From positions 49,101,001 to 49,165,000 of the forward strand of contig CM074858.1 in assembly GCA_037501455.1 (NCBI GenBank): 64,000 nt of DNA. Reading direction: 5' to 3'. Both the position numbers and the translations under genes were made by a program. The notes under the pieces are model-generated. The model saw only the letters and a list, made by a program, of their open reading frames with translations. It was not told the DNA's origin and ran no database searches. Positions 1-11,325 of the stretch are shown here, in pieces; the stretch's first letter is position 1; every line of letters begins with the position of its first letter. Source of the DNA: Lantana camara. Taxonomy: Eukaryota > Streptophyta > Magnoliopsida > Lamiales > Verbenaceae.

Positions 1-121
1 TTGAAGCTAATATTTTGGGAGAAATTGAGAGGCTTGGATCATCATCATCATCATCTCAACTTCATCTTCATCTTCTAAGTTCTTCAAAGGAAGAGAGGGA
101 AGCCCACATGTTTTCTTGAAA

Positions 122-134
122 TCTATATATAAAG
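122..134 (+). promoter_or_regulatory. TATA-like box of the tandem-array LTR
   Basis: TCTATATATAAAG, conserved in all six copies (also 2470, 4818, 7141, 9489 and 11803). It lies about 480 bp into the full LTR and ~320 bp before the palindromes. If used, the palindromes are in the transcribed R-U5 part. No transcript evidence. Confidence 0.5.
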
Positions 135-456
135 CTAGGGTTAGGAGTTGTATGAAATAGCTTGTATTTTAGTTGTTAGAAGCATGATCACATGATTATA
201 GTTGAATTTCATGATCAAATCTTGAGATTTATGGAATTATATGATGGATTCATATGTGAGCTTGATATGAGGATTCTTGATGATTAGGCATGAGTTATGT
301 GTTTATATTGAGTGTTATTGTCTCCCAAGCATGTATACTTATTTCCCTTCATGAATTCTAGCTTGTGGAAGTGAATTATGAGTGTTTGGTGAGTTTTGGA
401 GGTTGATTCGTGCTTCCCCTGTTCTTCGTCCCCTGCTTCTGTATCTTCTGTAAAAC

Positions 457-660
457 GGGAACGGCCCTTCCCGTTCCCTTTGTAATTGGGGAACGGCCCT
501 TCCCATAGATTTGAATAAGGCGCAGGCGCCGAGAGCGGGAACGACCGTTCCCACTTTGTCTTACAGACGGGAACGGCCGTTCCCATCTTCGGGGAGCGGT
601 TCGGGAGTGGGGGAACGGCCATTCCCATTTTACACTAAAACCTGGAACGGCCGTTCCCAG
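457..660 (+). repeat. Cluster of six GGGAACGGCCGTTCCC-type palindromes (copy 0)
   Basis: Six 14-16 bp self-complementary units in ~200 bp. One is perfect (569-584). The others carry one or two changes, mostly at the central CpG (GACCG, GCCAT, GCCCT). They occur at the same place in every array copy. A pyrimidine-rich stretch with CCCCTGTTCTTC precedes them. Translated, they give spurious WERPFP and GNGRSQ repeats in short ORFs on both strands. Confidence 0.92.
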
Positions 661-1824
661 GCTCCTGGAAGTGCAGAAACATTCTGCATAAAATTACATT
701 TTTAGCCCCTCGATCCGACGACCTCTTTGACCCCAAATTGTTATTATATGAATGATTACATGCCAAAACGTGATATTTGCATGCTACATTGTTCATTTCC
801 TGCCGTCTCGTCATTCGATCATGTCGTGTGTTTATTTGATAACGTTATCAATTTATGGTCTAATGAGGGTACCAATGTTTCTATTCCTTGCCAATGTTTT
901 CCAGAACAGAGATCGGGATTAATAAGTGCGTTCACACATTCCTGAATCGTCGTGTCAATCGTTAGCCAGCAAGTCAGATCATGCAAAGCCATACACGTAT
1001 CGTGGTTATCGTGTCATTGTCAGGATCATGCAAAGTAATTCGGCCTCCATGTTATCGTGATCATCGTGATTATCGTGTACCTGGGTTCTCCTGGCCAGGT
1101 CCCCCTTAGTGAGGGCACTGGGCTGGTCTTCGGGCTGGCGGTTGTCCGTCCAACCACAGGAAGAACGAAGCCCTATCGTGTACATGCGTTCTCCTGGCCA
1201 GGTTCTCCTTAGTGAGGGCGTTGGGCCAGTCTCAGAGCTGGTGGTTGTCCGTCCAACCACAGGAAGAACAAACCCTATCGTGTTATCGTGATTGGTGAAG
1301 GCTCGCTACCTTCCCATTATCATGTTATCGTGTTACCGTGATTGGAGTGATGGAGGAAATGGAGTGATGGAGTGATTGGGGAATTGGAGTGATGGAGTGA
1401 TTGGGGGTTGATGTGACTAGGATGGTGGTGTTTAATGGAATGATGTGGTAATTCATGAAATCGATATATGCGCAGTGTTCTTGCAGGTACAACTCTAGAC
1501 GGGAACCAGGATGAGTCGAGTCCTTGCATTCGAGCCCCGCGAGGTGTAGTTACTTATTTGTTATCATTTCAAGGAATTATTGTCCAGGTTACATGTTACG
1601 TATTTTAGGAGATGATAATGTATTGATATGTAAACTCCGGGTATGAATTACTTGATAAATGATCGATAGTATATCATGCTTCCGCTTTATCCTGTTGCAT
1701 GTATGATTCAGTCTCGTCTAGCTTGTTGTTTTCTTTGCATTGTAACCCGTTCGCTATAGGTTGATTCATGTGGATCGACCTGTAGTGCGGGGGTGTGGCA
1801 CCTCCACGTGTCCGGGGTGCTACA

Positions 1825-1992
1825 TCTTAAGTGGTATCAGAGCCCGGTTACAAAACCAAGGTTCTAGTGTCATGTCAAGTTTAGGTCAAGCAGTTTAGGG
1901 ATTATTTGCTAATTCGTGCATTGCATTTCTTTATGATATTACATGCTCGCCCAAGTGAATCCAAGGACGGAATCTTTTAAGGGGGGGAGAAT
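1825..1992 (+). mobile_element. 168-bp internal segment 0: PBS and polypurine tract only
   Basis: Starts TCTTAAG, then the primer-binding site TGGTATCAGAGC (1832-1843), complementary to the 3' end of plant initiator tRNA-Met. It ends with the purine tract AAGGGGGGGAGAAT (1979-1992) directly before the next LTR. No gag or pol remains. The wording before the tract (GGACGGAATCTTTTAAGG) resembles the extreme 3' end of chromovirus internal regions, so this looks like an element reduced to its two replication-priming sites. Confidence 0.9.
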
Positions 1993-4172
1993 TGTAACGC
2001 CCCAATTTCCGACTTTCCAGGTACGCGAATTAATTGCCCAATATGCCTTAATTGTTATATGTTCTTAATTGATCATTATTTTAAATTAAGGACCAAATTG
2101 CATGATTATCTTTTGGGACTAAATTGCTCATTTACCAAACCTCACATCCTTAATTGCATAACTTGATTTATCAAGGGACTTAATTGCAATTTGTGCCAAT
2201 TCATCAACTCCAAGGGATGAATCACGTTAAATGTTTCTCCATGCTTCCATTTCATATCATCATTGAGGATACACAAGAAATACACACCATATTTGCTCCC
2301 TTTTTCCACGATGAAACATCAAAAGAGGGAGAAGAAGAATTCATTCATTTGAAGCTAATATTTTGGGAGAAATTGAGAGGCTTGGATCATCATCATCATC
2401 ATCTCAACTTCATCTTCATCTTCTAAGTTCTTCAAAGGAAGAGAGGGAAGCCCACATGTTTTCTTGAAATCTATATATAAAGCTACGGTTAGGAGTTGTA
2501 TGAAATAGCTTGTATTTTAGTTGGTAGAAGCATGATCACATGATTATAGTTGAATTTCATGATCAAATCTTGAGATTTATGGAATTATATGATGGATTCA
2601 TATGTGAGCTTGATATGAGGATTCTTGATGATTAGGCATGAGTTATGTGTTTATATTGAGTGTTATTGTCTCCCAAGCATGTATACTTATTTCCCTTCAT
2701 GAATTCTAGCTTGTGGAAGTGAATTATGAATGTTTGGTGAGTTTTGGAGGTTGATTCGTGCTTCCCCTGTTCTTCGTCCCCTGCTTCTGTATCTTCTGTA
2801 AAACGGGAACGGCCCTTCCCGTTCCCTTTGTAATTGGGGAACGGCCCTTCCAATAGATTTGAATAATGTGCAGGCGGCGAGAGCGGGAACGACCGTTCCC
2901 ACTTTGTCTTACAGGCGGGAACGGCCGTTCCCACCTTCGGGGAGCGGTTCGGGAGTGGGGGAACGGCCATTCCCATTTTACACTAAAACCTGGAACGGCC
3001 GTTCCCAGGCTCCTGGAAGTGCAGAAACATTCTGCATAAAATTACATTTTTAGCCCCTCGATCTGACGACCTCTTTGACCCCAAATTGTTATTATATGAA
3101 TGATTACATGCCAAAACGTGATATTTGCATGCTACATTGTTCATTTCCTGCCGTCTCGTCATTCGATCATGTCGTGTGTTTATTTGATACCGTTATCAAT
3201 TTATGGTCTAATGAGGGTACCAATGTTTCTATTCCTTGCCAATGTTTTCCAGAACAGAGATCGGGATTAATAAGTACGTTCACACATTCCTGAATCGTCG
3301 TGTCAATCGTTAGCCAGCAAGTCAGATCGTGCAAAGCCATGCACGTATCGTGGTTATCGTGTCATTGTCAGGATCATGCAAAGCAATTCGGCCTCCATGT
3401 TATCGTGATCATCGTGATTATCGTGTACCTGGCTTCTCCTGGCCAGGTCCTCCTTAGTGAGGGTACTGGGCTGGTCTTCGGGCTGGCGGTTGTCCGTCCA
3501 ACCATAGGAAGAACAAAGCCCTGTCGTGTACATGCGTTCTCCTGGCCAGGTTCTCCTTAGTGAGGGCGCTGGGCCAGTCTCAGAGCTGGTGGTTGTCCGT
3601 CCAACCACAGGATGAACAAACCCTATCATGTTATCGTGATTGGTGAAGGCTCGCTACCTTCCCATTATCGTGTTATCGTGTTACCGTGATTGGAATGATG
3701 AAGGAAATGGAGTGATGGAGTTATTGGGGAATTGGAGTGATGGAGTGATTGGGGGTTGATGTGACTAGGGTGGTGGTGTTTAATGGAGTGATGTGGTAAT
3801 TCATGAAATCGATATATGCGCAGTGTTCTTCCAGGTACAAGTCTAGACGGGAACCAGGATGAGTCGAGTCCTTGCATTCGAGCCCCGCGAGGTGTAGTTA
3901 CTTATTTGTTATCATTTCAAGGAATTATTGTCCAGGTTACATGTTACGTATTTTAGGAGATGATAATGTATTGATATGTAAACTCCGGGTATGAATTACT
4001 TGATAAATGATCGATAGTATATCATGCTTCCGCTTTATCCTGTTGCATGTATGATTCAGTCTCGTCTAGCTTGTTGTTTTCTTTGCATTGTAACCCGTTC
4101 GCTATAGGTTGATTCATGTGGATCGACCTGTAGTGCGGGGGTGTGGCACCTCCACGTGTCCGGGGTGCTTCA
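1993..4172 (+). mobile_element. LTR copy 1 of tandem array (2180 bp)
   Basis: Begins TGTAACGCCCCAATTTCCG and ends GGGGTGCTTCA. TATA-like box at 2470-2482, palindrome cluster at 2805-3008. This copy has its own variants (for example AATGTGCAGGCGGCGAG near 2867) that set it apart from copies 0 and 2. An (ATC)n run and CTTCATCTTCATC lie just upstream of the TATA-like box. No protein-coding content. Confidence 0.94.
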
Positions 4173-4340
4173 TCTTAAGTGGTATCAGAGCCCGGTTGCA
4201 AAACCGAGGTTCTAGTGTCATGTCAAGTTTAGGTCAAGTAGTTTAGGGATTATTTGCTAGTTCGTGCATTGCATTTCTTTATGATATTACATGCTCGCCC
4301 AAGTGAATCCAAGGACGGAATCTTTTAAGGGGGGGAGAAT
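4173..4340 (+). mobile_element. 168-bp internal segment 1
   Basis: Primer-binding site TGGTATCAGAGC at 4180-4191, and a purine tract ending at 4340 directly before the next LTR. Same length as the other four spacers. It carries GCAAAACCGAGG and AAGTAGTTTAGGG where spacers 0 and 2 read ACAAAACC and AAGCAGTTTAGGG. Confidence 0.9.
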
Positions 4341-6495
4341 TGTAACGCCCCAATTTCCGGCTTTCCAGGTACGCGAATTAATTGCCCAATATGCCTTAAT
4401 TGTTATATGTTCTTAATTGATCATTATTTTAAATTAAGGACCAAATTGCATGATTATCTTGTGGGACTAAATTGCTCATTTACCAAACCTCACATCCTTA
4501 ATTGCATAACTTGATTTATCAAGGGACTTAATTGCAATTTGTGCCAATTCATCAACTCCAAGGGATGAATCACGTTAAATGTTTCTCCATGCTTCCATTT
4601 CATATCATCATTGAGGATACACAAGAAATACACACCATATTTGCTCCCTTTTTCCACGATGAAACATCAAAAGAGGGAGAAGAAGAATTCATTCATTTGA
4701 AGCTAATATTTTGGGAGAAATTGAGAGGCTTGGATCATCATCATCATCATCTCAACTTCATCTTCATCTTCTAAGTTCTTCAAAGGAAGAGAGGGAAGCC
4801 CACATGTTTTCTTGAAATCTATATATAAAGCTACGGTTAGGAGTTGTATGAAATAGCTTGTATTTTAGTTGTTAGAAGCATGATCACATGATTATAGTTG
4901 AATTTCATGATCAAATCTTGAGATTTATGGAATTATATGATGGATTCATATGTGAACTTGATATGAGGATTCTTGATGATTAGGCATGAGTTATGTGTTT
5001 ATATTGAGTGTTATTGTCTCCCAAGCATGTATACTTATTTCCCTTCATGAATTCTAGCTTGTGGAAGTGAATTATGAGTGTTTGGTGAGTTTTGGAGGTT
5101 GATTCGTGCTTCCCCTGTTCTTCGTCCCCTGCTTCTGTATCTTCTGTAAAACGGGAACGGCCCTTCCCGTTCCCTTTGTAATTGGGGAACGGCCCTTCCC
5201 ATAGATTTGAATAAGGCGCAGGCGCCGAGAGCGGGAACGACCGTTCCCACTTTGTCTTACAGACGGGAACGGCCGTTCCCATCTTCGGGGAGCGGTTCGG
5301 GAGTGGGGGAACGGCCATTCCCATTTTACACTAAAACCTGGAACGGCCGTTCCCAGGCTCCTGGAAGTGCAGAAACATTCTGCATAAAATTACATTTTTA
5401 GCCCCTCGATCCGACGACCTCTTTGACCCCAAATTGTTATTATATGAATGATTACATGCCAAAACGTGATATTTGCATGCTACATTGTTCATTTCCTGCC
5501 GTCTCGTCATTCGATCATGTCGTGTGTTTATTTGATAACGTTATCAATTTATGGTCTAATGAGGGTACCAATGTTTCTATTCCTTGCCAATGTTTTCCAG
5601 AACAGAGATCGGGATTAATAAGTGCGTTCACACATTCCTGAATCGTCGTGTCAATCGTTAGCCAGCAAGTCAGATCATGCAAAGCCATACACGTATCGTG
5701 GTTATCGTGTCATTGTCAGGATCATGCAAAGTAATTCGGCCTCCATGTTATCGTGATCATCGTGATTATCGTGTACCTGGGTTCTCCTGGCCAGGTCCCC
5801 CTTAGTGAGGGCACTGGGCTGGTCTTCGGGCTGGCGGTTGTCCGTCCAACCACAGGAAGAACGAAGCCCTATCGTGTACATGCGTTCTCCTGGCCAGGTT
5901 CTCCTTAGTGAGGGCGTTGGGCCAGTCTCAGAGCTGGTGGTTGTCCGTCCAACCACAGGAAGAACAAACCCTATCGTGTTATCGTGATTGGTGAAGGCTC
6001 GCTACCTTCCCATTATCATGTTATCGTGTTACCGTGATTGGAGTGATGGAGGAAATGGAGTGATGGAGTGATTGGGGGTTGATGTGACTAGGATGGTGGT
6101 GTTTAATGGAATGATGTGGTAATTCATGAAATCGATATATGCGCAGTGTTCTTGCAGGTACAACTCTAGACGGGAACCAGGATGAGTCGAGTCCTTGCAT
6201 TCGAGCCCCGCGAGGTGTAGTTACTTATTTGTTATCATTTCAAGGAATTATTGTCCAGGTTACATGTTACGTATTTTAGGAGATGATAATGTATTGATAT
6301 GTAAACTCCGGGTATGAATTACTTGATAAATGATCGATAGTATATCATGCTTCCGCTTTGTCCTGTTGCATGTATGATTCAGTCTCGTCTAGCTTGTTGT
6401 TTTCTTTGCATTGTAACCCGTTCGCTATAGGTTGATTCATGTGGATCGACCTGTAGTGCGGGGGTGTGGCACCTCCACGTGTCCGGGGTGCTACA
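4341..6495 (+). mobile_element. LTR copy 2 of tandem array (2155 bp, 25-bp deletion)
   Basis: TGTAACG start and GGGGTGCTACA end. TATA-like box 4818-4830, palindrome cluster 5153-5356. Nearly identical to copy 0, with the same variants in and after the palindrome block. It lacks 25 bp near 6066, between two direct repeats of GAGTGATGGAGTGATTGGGG, as expected of replication slippage or unequal exchange. Confidence 0.94.
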
Positions 6496-6663
6496 TCTTA
6501 AGTGGTATCAGAGCCCGGTTACAAAACCGAGGTTCTAGTGTCATGTCAAGTTTAGGTCAAGCAGTTTAGGGATTATTTGCTAATTCGTGCATTGCATTTC
6601 TTTATGATATTACATGCTCGCCCAAGTGAATCCAAGGACGGAATCTTTTAAGGGGGGGAGAAT
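6496..6663 (+). mobile_element. 168-bp internal segment 2
   Basis: Primer-binding site at 6503-6514, purine tract ending at 6663. Shares GGTTACAAAACC and TTGCTAATTCGTG with segment 0, matching the close relationship of LTR copies 0 and 2. Confidence 0.9.
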
Positions 6664-8843
6664 TGTAACGCCCCAATTTCCGACTTTCCAGGTACGCGAA
6701 TTAATTGCCCAATATGCCTTAATTGTTATATGTTCTTAATTGATCATTATTTTAAATTAAGGACCAAATTGCATGATTATCTTTTGGGACTAAATTGATC
6801 ATTTACCAAACCTCACATCCTTAATTGCATAACTTGATTTATCAAGGGACTTAATTGCAATTTGTGCCAATTCATCAACTCCAAGGGATGAATCACGTTA
6901 AATGTTTCTCCATGCTTCCATTTCATATCATCTTTGAGGATACACAAGAAATACACACCATATTTGCTCCATTTTTCCACTATGAAACATCAAAAGAGGG
7001 AGAAGAAGAATTCATTCATTTGAAGCTAATATTTTGGGGGAAATTGAGAGGCTTGGATCATCATCATCATCATCTCAACTTCATCTTCATTTTCTAAGTT
7101 CTTCGAAGGAAGAGAGGGAAGCCCACATGTTTTCTTGAAATCTATATATAAAGCTAGGGTTAGGAGTTGTATGAAATAGCTTGTATTTTAGTTGTTAGAA
7201 GCATGATCACATGATTATACTTGAATTTCATGATCAAATCTTGAGATTTATGGAATTATATGATGGATTCATATGTGAGCTTGATATGAGGATTCTTGAT
7301 GATTAGGCATGAATTATGTGTTTATATTGAGTGTTATTGTCTCCCAAGCATGTATACTTATTTCCCTTCACGAATTCTAGCTTGTGGAAGTGAATTATGA
7401 GTGTTTGGTGAGTTTTGGAGGTTGATTCATGCTTCCCCTGTTCTTCGTCCCCTGCTTCTGTATCTTCTGTAAAACGGGAACGGCCCTTCCCGTTCCCTTT
7501 GTAATTGGGGAACGGCCCTTCCCATAGATTTGAATAAGGCGCAGGCGGCGAGAGCGGGAACGACCGTTCCCACTTTGTCTTACAGACGGGAACGGCCGTT
7601 CCCATCTTCGGGGAGCGGTTCGGGAGTGGGGGAACGGCCATTCCCATTTTACACTAAAACCTGGAACGGCCGTTCCCAGACTCCTGCAAGTGCAGAAACA
7701 TTCTGCATAAAATTACATTTTTAGCCCCTCGATCCGACGACCTCTTTGACCCCAAATTGTTATTATATGAATGATTACATGCCAAAACGTGATATTTGCA
7801 TGCTACATTGTTCATTTCCTGCCGTCTCGTCATTCGATCATGTCGTGTGTTTATTTGATAACGTTATCAATTTATGGTCTAATGAGGGTACCAATGTTTC
7901 TATTCCTTGCCAATGTTTTCCAGAACAGAGATCGGGATTAATAAGTGCGTTCACACATTCCTGAATCGTCGTGTCAATCGTTAGCCAGCAAGTCAGATCA
8001 TGCAAAGCCATACACGTATCGTGGTTATCGTGTCATTGTCAGGATCATGCAAAGTAATTCGGCCTCCATGTTATCGTGATCATCGTGATTATCGTGTACC
8101 TGGGTTCTCCTGGCCAGGTCCCCCTTAGTGAGGGCACCGGGCTGGTCTTCGGGCTGGCGGTTGTCCGTCCAACCACAGGAAGAACGAAGCCCTATCGTGT
8201 ACATGCGTTCTCCTGGCCAGGTTCTCCTTAGTGAGGGCACTGGGCCAGTCTCAGAGCTGGTGGTTGTCCGTCCAACCACAGGAAGAACAAACCCTATCGT
8301 GTTATCGTGATTGGTGAAGGCTCGCTACCTTCCCATTATCATGTTATCGTGTTACCGTGATTGGAGTGATGGAGGAAATGGAGTGATGGAGTGACTGGGG
8401 AATTGGAGTGATGGAGTGATTGGGGGTTGATGTGACAAGGGTGGTGGTGTTTAATGGAGTGATGTGGTAATTCATGAAATCGATATATGCGCAGTGTTCT
8501 TGCAGGTACAACTCTAGACGGGAACCAGGCTGAGTCGTGTCCTTGCATTCGAGCCCCGCGAGGTGTAGTTACTTATTTGTTATCATTTCAAGGAATTATT
8601 GTCCAGGTTACATGTTACGTATTTTAGGAGATGATAATGTATTGATATGTAAACTCCGGGTATGAATTACTTGATAAATGATCGATAGTATATCATGCTT
8701 CCGCTTAGTCCTGTTGCATGTATGATTCAGTCTTGTCTAGCTTGTTGTTTTCTTTGCATTGTAACCCGTTCGCTATACGTTGATTCATGTGGATCGACCT
8801 GTAGTGTGGGGGTGTGGCACCTCCACATGTCCGGGGTACTACA
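6664..8843 (+). mobile_element. LTR copy 3 of tandem array (2180 bp)
   Basis: TGTAACG start; end GGGGTACTACA. TATA-like box 7141-7153, palindrome cluster 7476-7679. Full length, without the 25-bp deletion. A few private substitutions. No coding content. Confidence 0.94.
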
Positions 8844-9011
8844 TCTTAAGTGGTATCATAGCCCGGTTGAAAAACCGAGGTTCTAGTGTCTTGTCAAGTT
8901 TAGGTCAAGCAGTTTAGCGAATATTTGCTAGTTCGTGCATTGCATTTCTTTATGATATTACATGCTCGCCCAAGTGAATCCGAGGACGGATTCTTTTAAG
9001 GGGGGGAGAAT
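8844..9011 (+). mobile_element. 168-bp internal segment 3 with a mutated primer-binding site
   Basis: The primer-binding site reads TGGTATCATAGC (8851-8862), with G replaced by T at its ninth base. The other four segments are intact. It also has TTTAGCGAATATTTG instead of TTTAGGGATTATTTG. Purine tract ends at 9011. This unit would probably prime reverse transcription poorly. Confidence 0.9.
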
Positions 9012-11157
9012 TGTAACGCCCCAATTTCCGGCTTTCCAAGTACGCGAATTAATTGCCCAATATTCCTTAATTGTTATATGTTCTTAATTGAGCATTATTT
9101 TAAATTAAGGACCAAATTGCATGATTATCTTTTGGGACTAAATTGATCATTTACCAAACCTCACATCCTTAATTGCATAACTTGATTTATCAAGGGACTT
9201 AATTGCAATTTGTGCCAATTCATCAACTCCAAGGGATGAATCACGTTAAATGTTTCTCCATGCTTCCATTTCATATCATCTTTGAGGATACACAAGAAAT
9301 ACACACCATATTTTCTCCCTTTTTCCACGATGAAACATCAAAAGAGGGAGAAGAAGAATTCATTCATTTAAAGCTAATATTTTGGGGGAAATTGATAGGC
9401 TTGGTTCATCATCATCATCATCTCAACTTCATCTTCATCTTCTAAGTTCTCCAAAGGAAGAGAGGGAAGCCCACATGTTTTCTTGAAATCTATATATAAA
9501 GCTAGGGTTAAGAGTTGTATGAAATAGCTTGTATTTTAGTTGTTAGAATCATGATCACATGATTATAGTTGAATTTCATGATCAAATCTTGAGATTTATG
9601 GAATTATATGATGGATTCATATATGAGCTTGATATGAGGATTCTTGACGATTAGGCATGAATTATGTGTTTATATTGAGTGTTCTTGTCTATCAAGCATG
9701 TATACTTATTTCCCTTCATGAATTCTAGCTTGTGGAAGTGAATTATGAGTGTTTGGTGAGTTTTGGAGATTGATTCGTGCTTCCCCTGTTCTTCGTCCCC
9801 TGCTTCTGTATCTTCTGTAAAACGGGAACGGCCCTTCCCGTTCCCTTTGTAATTGGGGAACGGCCCTTCCCATAGATTTGAATAAGGCGCAGGCGGCGAG
9901 AGCGGGAACGACCGTTCCCACATTGTCTTACAGCCGGGAACGGCCGTTCCCATCTTCGGGGAGCGGTTCGGGAGTGGGGGAATGGCCATTCCCATTTTAC
10001 ACTAAAACCTGGAACAGTCGTTCCCAGGCTCCTGGAAGTGCAGAAACATTCTGCATAAAATTACATTTTTAGCCCCTCGATCCGACGACCTCTTTGACCC
10101 CAAATTGTTATTATATGAATGATTACATGCCAAAACGTGATATTTGCATGCTACATTGTTCATTTCCTGCCGTCTCGTCATTCGATCATGTCGTGAGTTT
10201 ATTTGATAACGTTATCAATTTGTGGTCTAATGAGGGTACCAATGTTTCTATTCCTTGCCAATGTTTTCCAGAACAGAGAACGGGATTAATAAGTGCGTTC
10301 ACACATTCCTGAATCGTCGTGTCAATCGTTAGCCAGCAAGTCAGATCATGCAAAGCCATGCACGTATCGTGGTTATCGTGTCATTGTCAGGATCATGCAA
10401 AGAAATTCGGCCTCCATGTTATCGTGATTATCGTGTACCTGGGTTCTCCTGGCTAGGTCCTCCTTAGTGAGGGCGCTGGGCTGGTCTTCGGGCTGGCGGT
10501 TGTCCGTCCAACCACAGGAAGAACAAAGCCCTATCGTGTACATGCGTTCTCCTGGCCAGGTTCTCCTTAGTAAGGTCGCTGGGCCAGTCTCAGAGCTGGT
10601 GGTTGTCCGTCCAACCACAGGAAGAACAAACCCTATCGTGTTATCGTGATTGGTGAAGGCTCGCTATCTTCCCATTATCGTGTTATCGTGTTACCGTGAT
10701 TAGAGTGATGGAGGAAATGGAGTGATGGAGTGATTGGGGGTTGATGTGAGTAGGGTGGTGGTGTTTAATGGAATGATGTGGTAATTCATGAAATCGATAT
10801 ATGCGCAGTGTTCTTGCAGGTACAACTCTAGACGGGAACCAGGCTGAGTCGTGTCCTTGCATTCGAGCCCCGCGAGGTGTAGTTACTTATTTGTTATCAT
10901 TTCAAGGAATTATTATCCAGGTTACATGTTACGTATTTTAGGAGATGATAATGTATTGATATGTAAACTCCGGGTATGAATTACTTGATAAATGATCGAT
11001 AGTATATCATGCTTCTGCTTTGTCCTGTTGCATGTATGATTCAGTCTCGTCTAGCTTGTTGTTTTCTTTGCATTGTAACCCATTCGCTATAGGTTGATTC
11101 ATGTGGATCGACCTGTAATGCAGGGGTGTGGCACCTCCACGTGTCCGGGGTGCTACA
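9012..11157 (+). mobile_element. LTR copy 4 of tandem array (2146 bp)
   Basis: TATA-like box 9489-9501, palindrome cluster 9824-10027. It has the same 25-bp deletion as copy 2, plus a 9-bp loss near 10423 within the TCGTGATCATCGTGATTATC run. One palindrome is decayed (GGAACAGTCGTTCC near 10013), consistent with C-to-T change at methylated CpG. Confidence 0.94.
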
Positions 11158-11325
11158 TCTTAAGTGGTATCAGAGCCCGGTTGCAAAACCGAGGTTCTAG
11201 TGTCGTGTCAATTTTAGGTCAAGCAGTTTAGGGATTATTTGCTAGTTCGTGCATTGCATTTCTTTATGATATTACATGCTCGCCCAAGTGAATCCGAGGA
11301 CGGATTCTTTTAAGGGGGGGAGAAT
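11158..11325 (+). mobile_element. 168-bp internal segment 4
   Basis: Primer-binding site TGGTATCAGAGC at 11165-11176, purine tract AAGGGGGGGAGAAT ending at 11325. Length identical to the other spacers. Confidence 0.9.

Larger units (their letters stand above)
1..1824 (+). mobile_element. LTR copy 0 of tandem array (5' part outside window)
   Basis: Lacks the first ~356 bp of the unit because the window starts inside it. Ends GGGGTGCTACA at 1824. It contains the TATA-like box TCTATATATAAAG (122-134) and the palindrome cluster (457-660), whose perfect member GGGAACGGCCGTTCCC lies at 569-584. Diagnostic variants (GCAGGCGCCGAGAG near 519) are shared with copy 2 but not copy 1. No long ORF. The short ORFs in this copy recur in all copies only because the copies are recent. 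Confidence 0.93.

Noticed and set aside
457..660. CRISPR-like look of regularly spaced palindromic repeats
   Set aside because: Repeats are too short, spacers are not unique and are duplicated with the LTR, no cas genes are present, and the context is a plant LTR.
284..705. Short ORFs on both strands with WERPFP, GNGRSQ or RERPFP repeats, repeated in each array copy and in Cs and D
   Set aside because: They are translations of the GGGAACGGCCGTTCCC palindromes, occur in several frames and on both strands, and have no conserved start.
727..945. A 72-codon ORF (MTPNCYYMNDYMPK...) in every array copy
   Set aside because: Conserved only through recent duplication, with no domain, and inside an LTR.
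2184..2426. An 80-codon ORF (MQFVPIHQLQGMNH...) present in five array copies
   Set aside because: Copies are only a few percent apart, so an open frame is expected to persist. It ends in (ATC)n-coded His residues and lies upstream of the TATA-like box.
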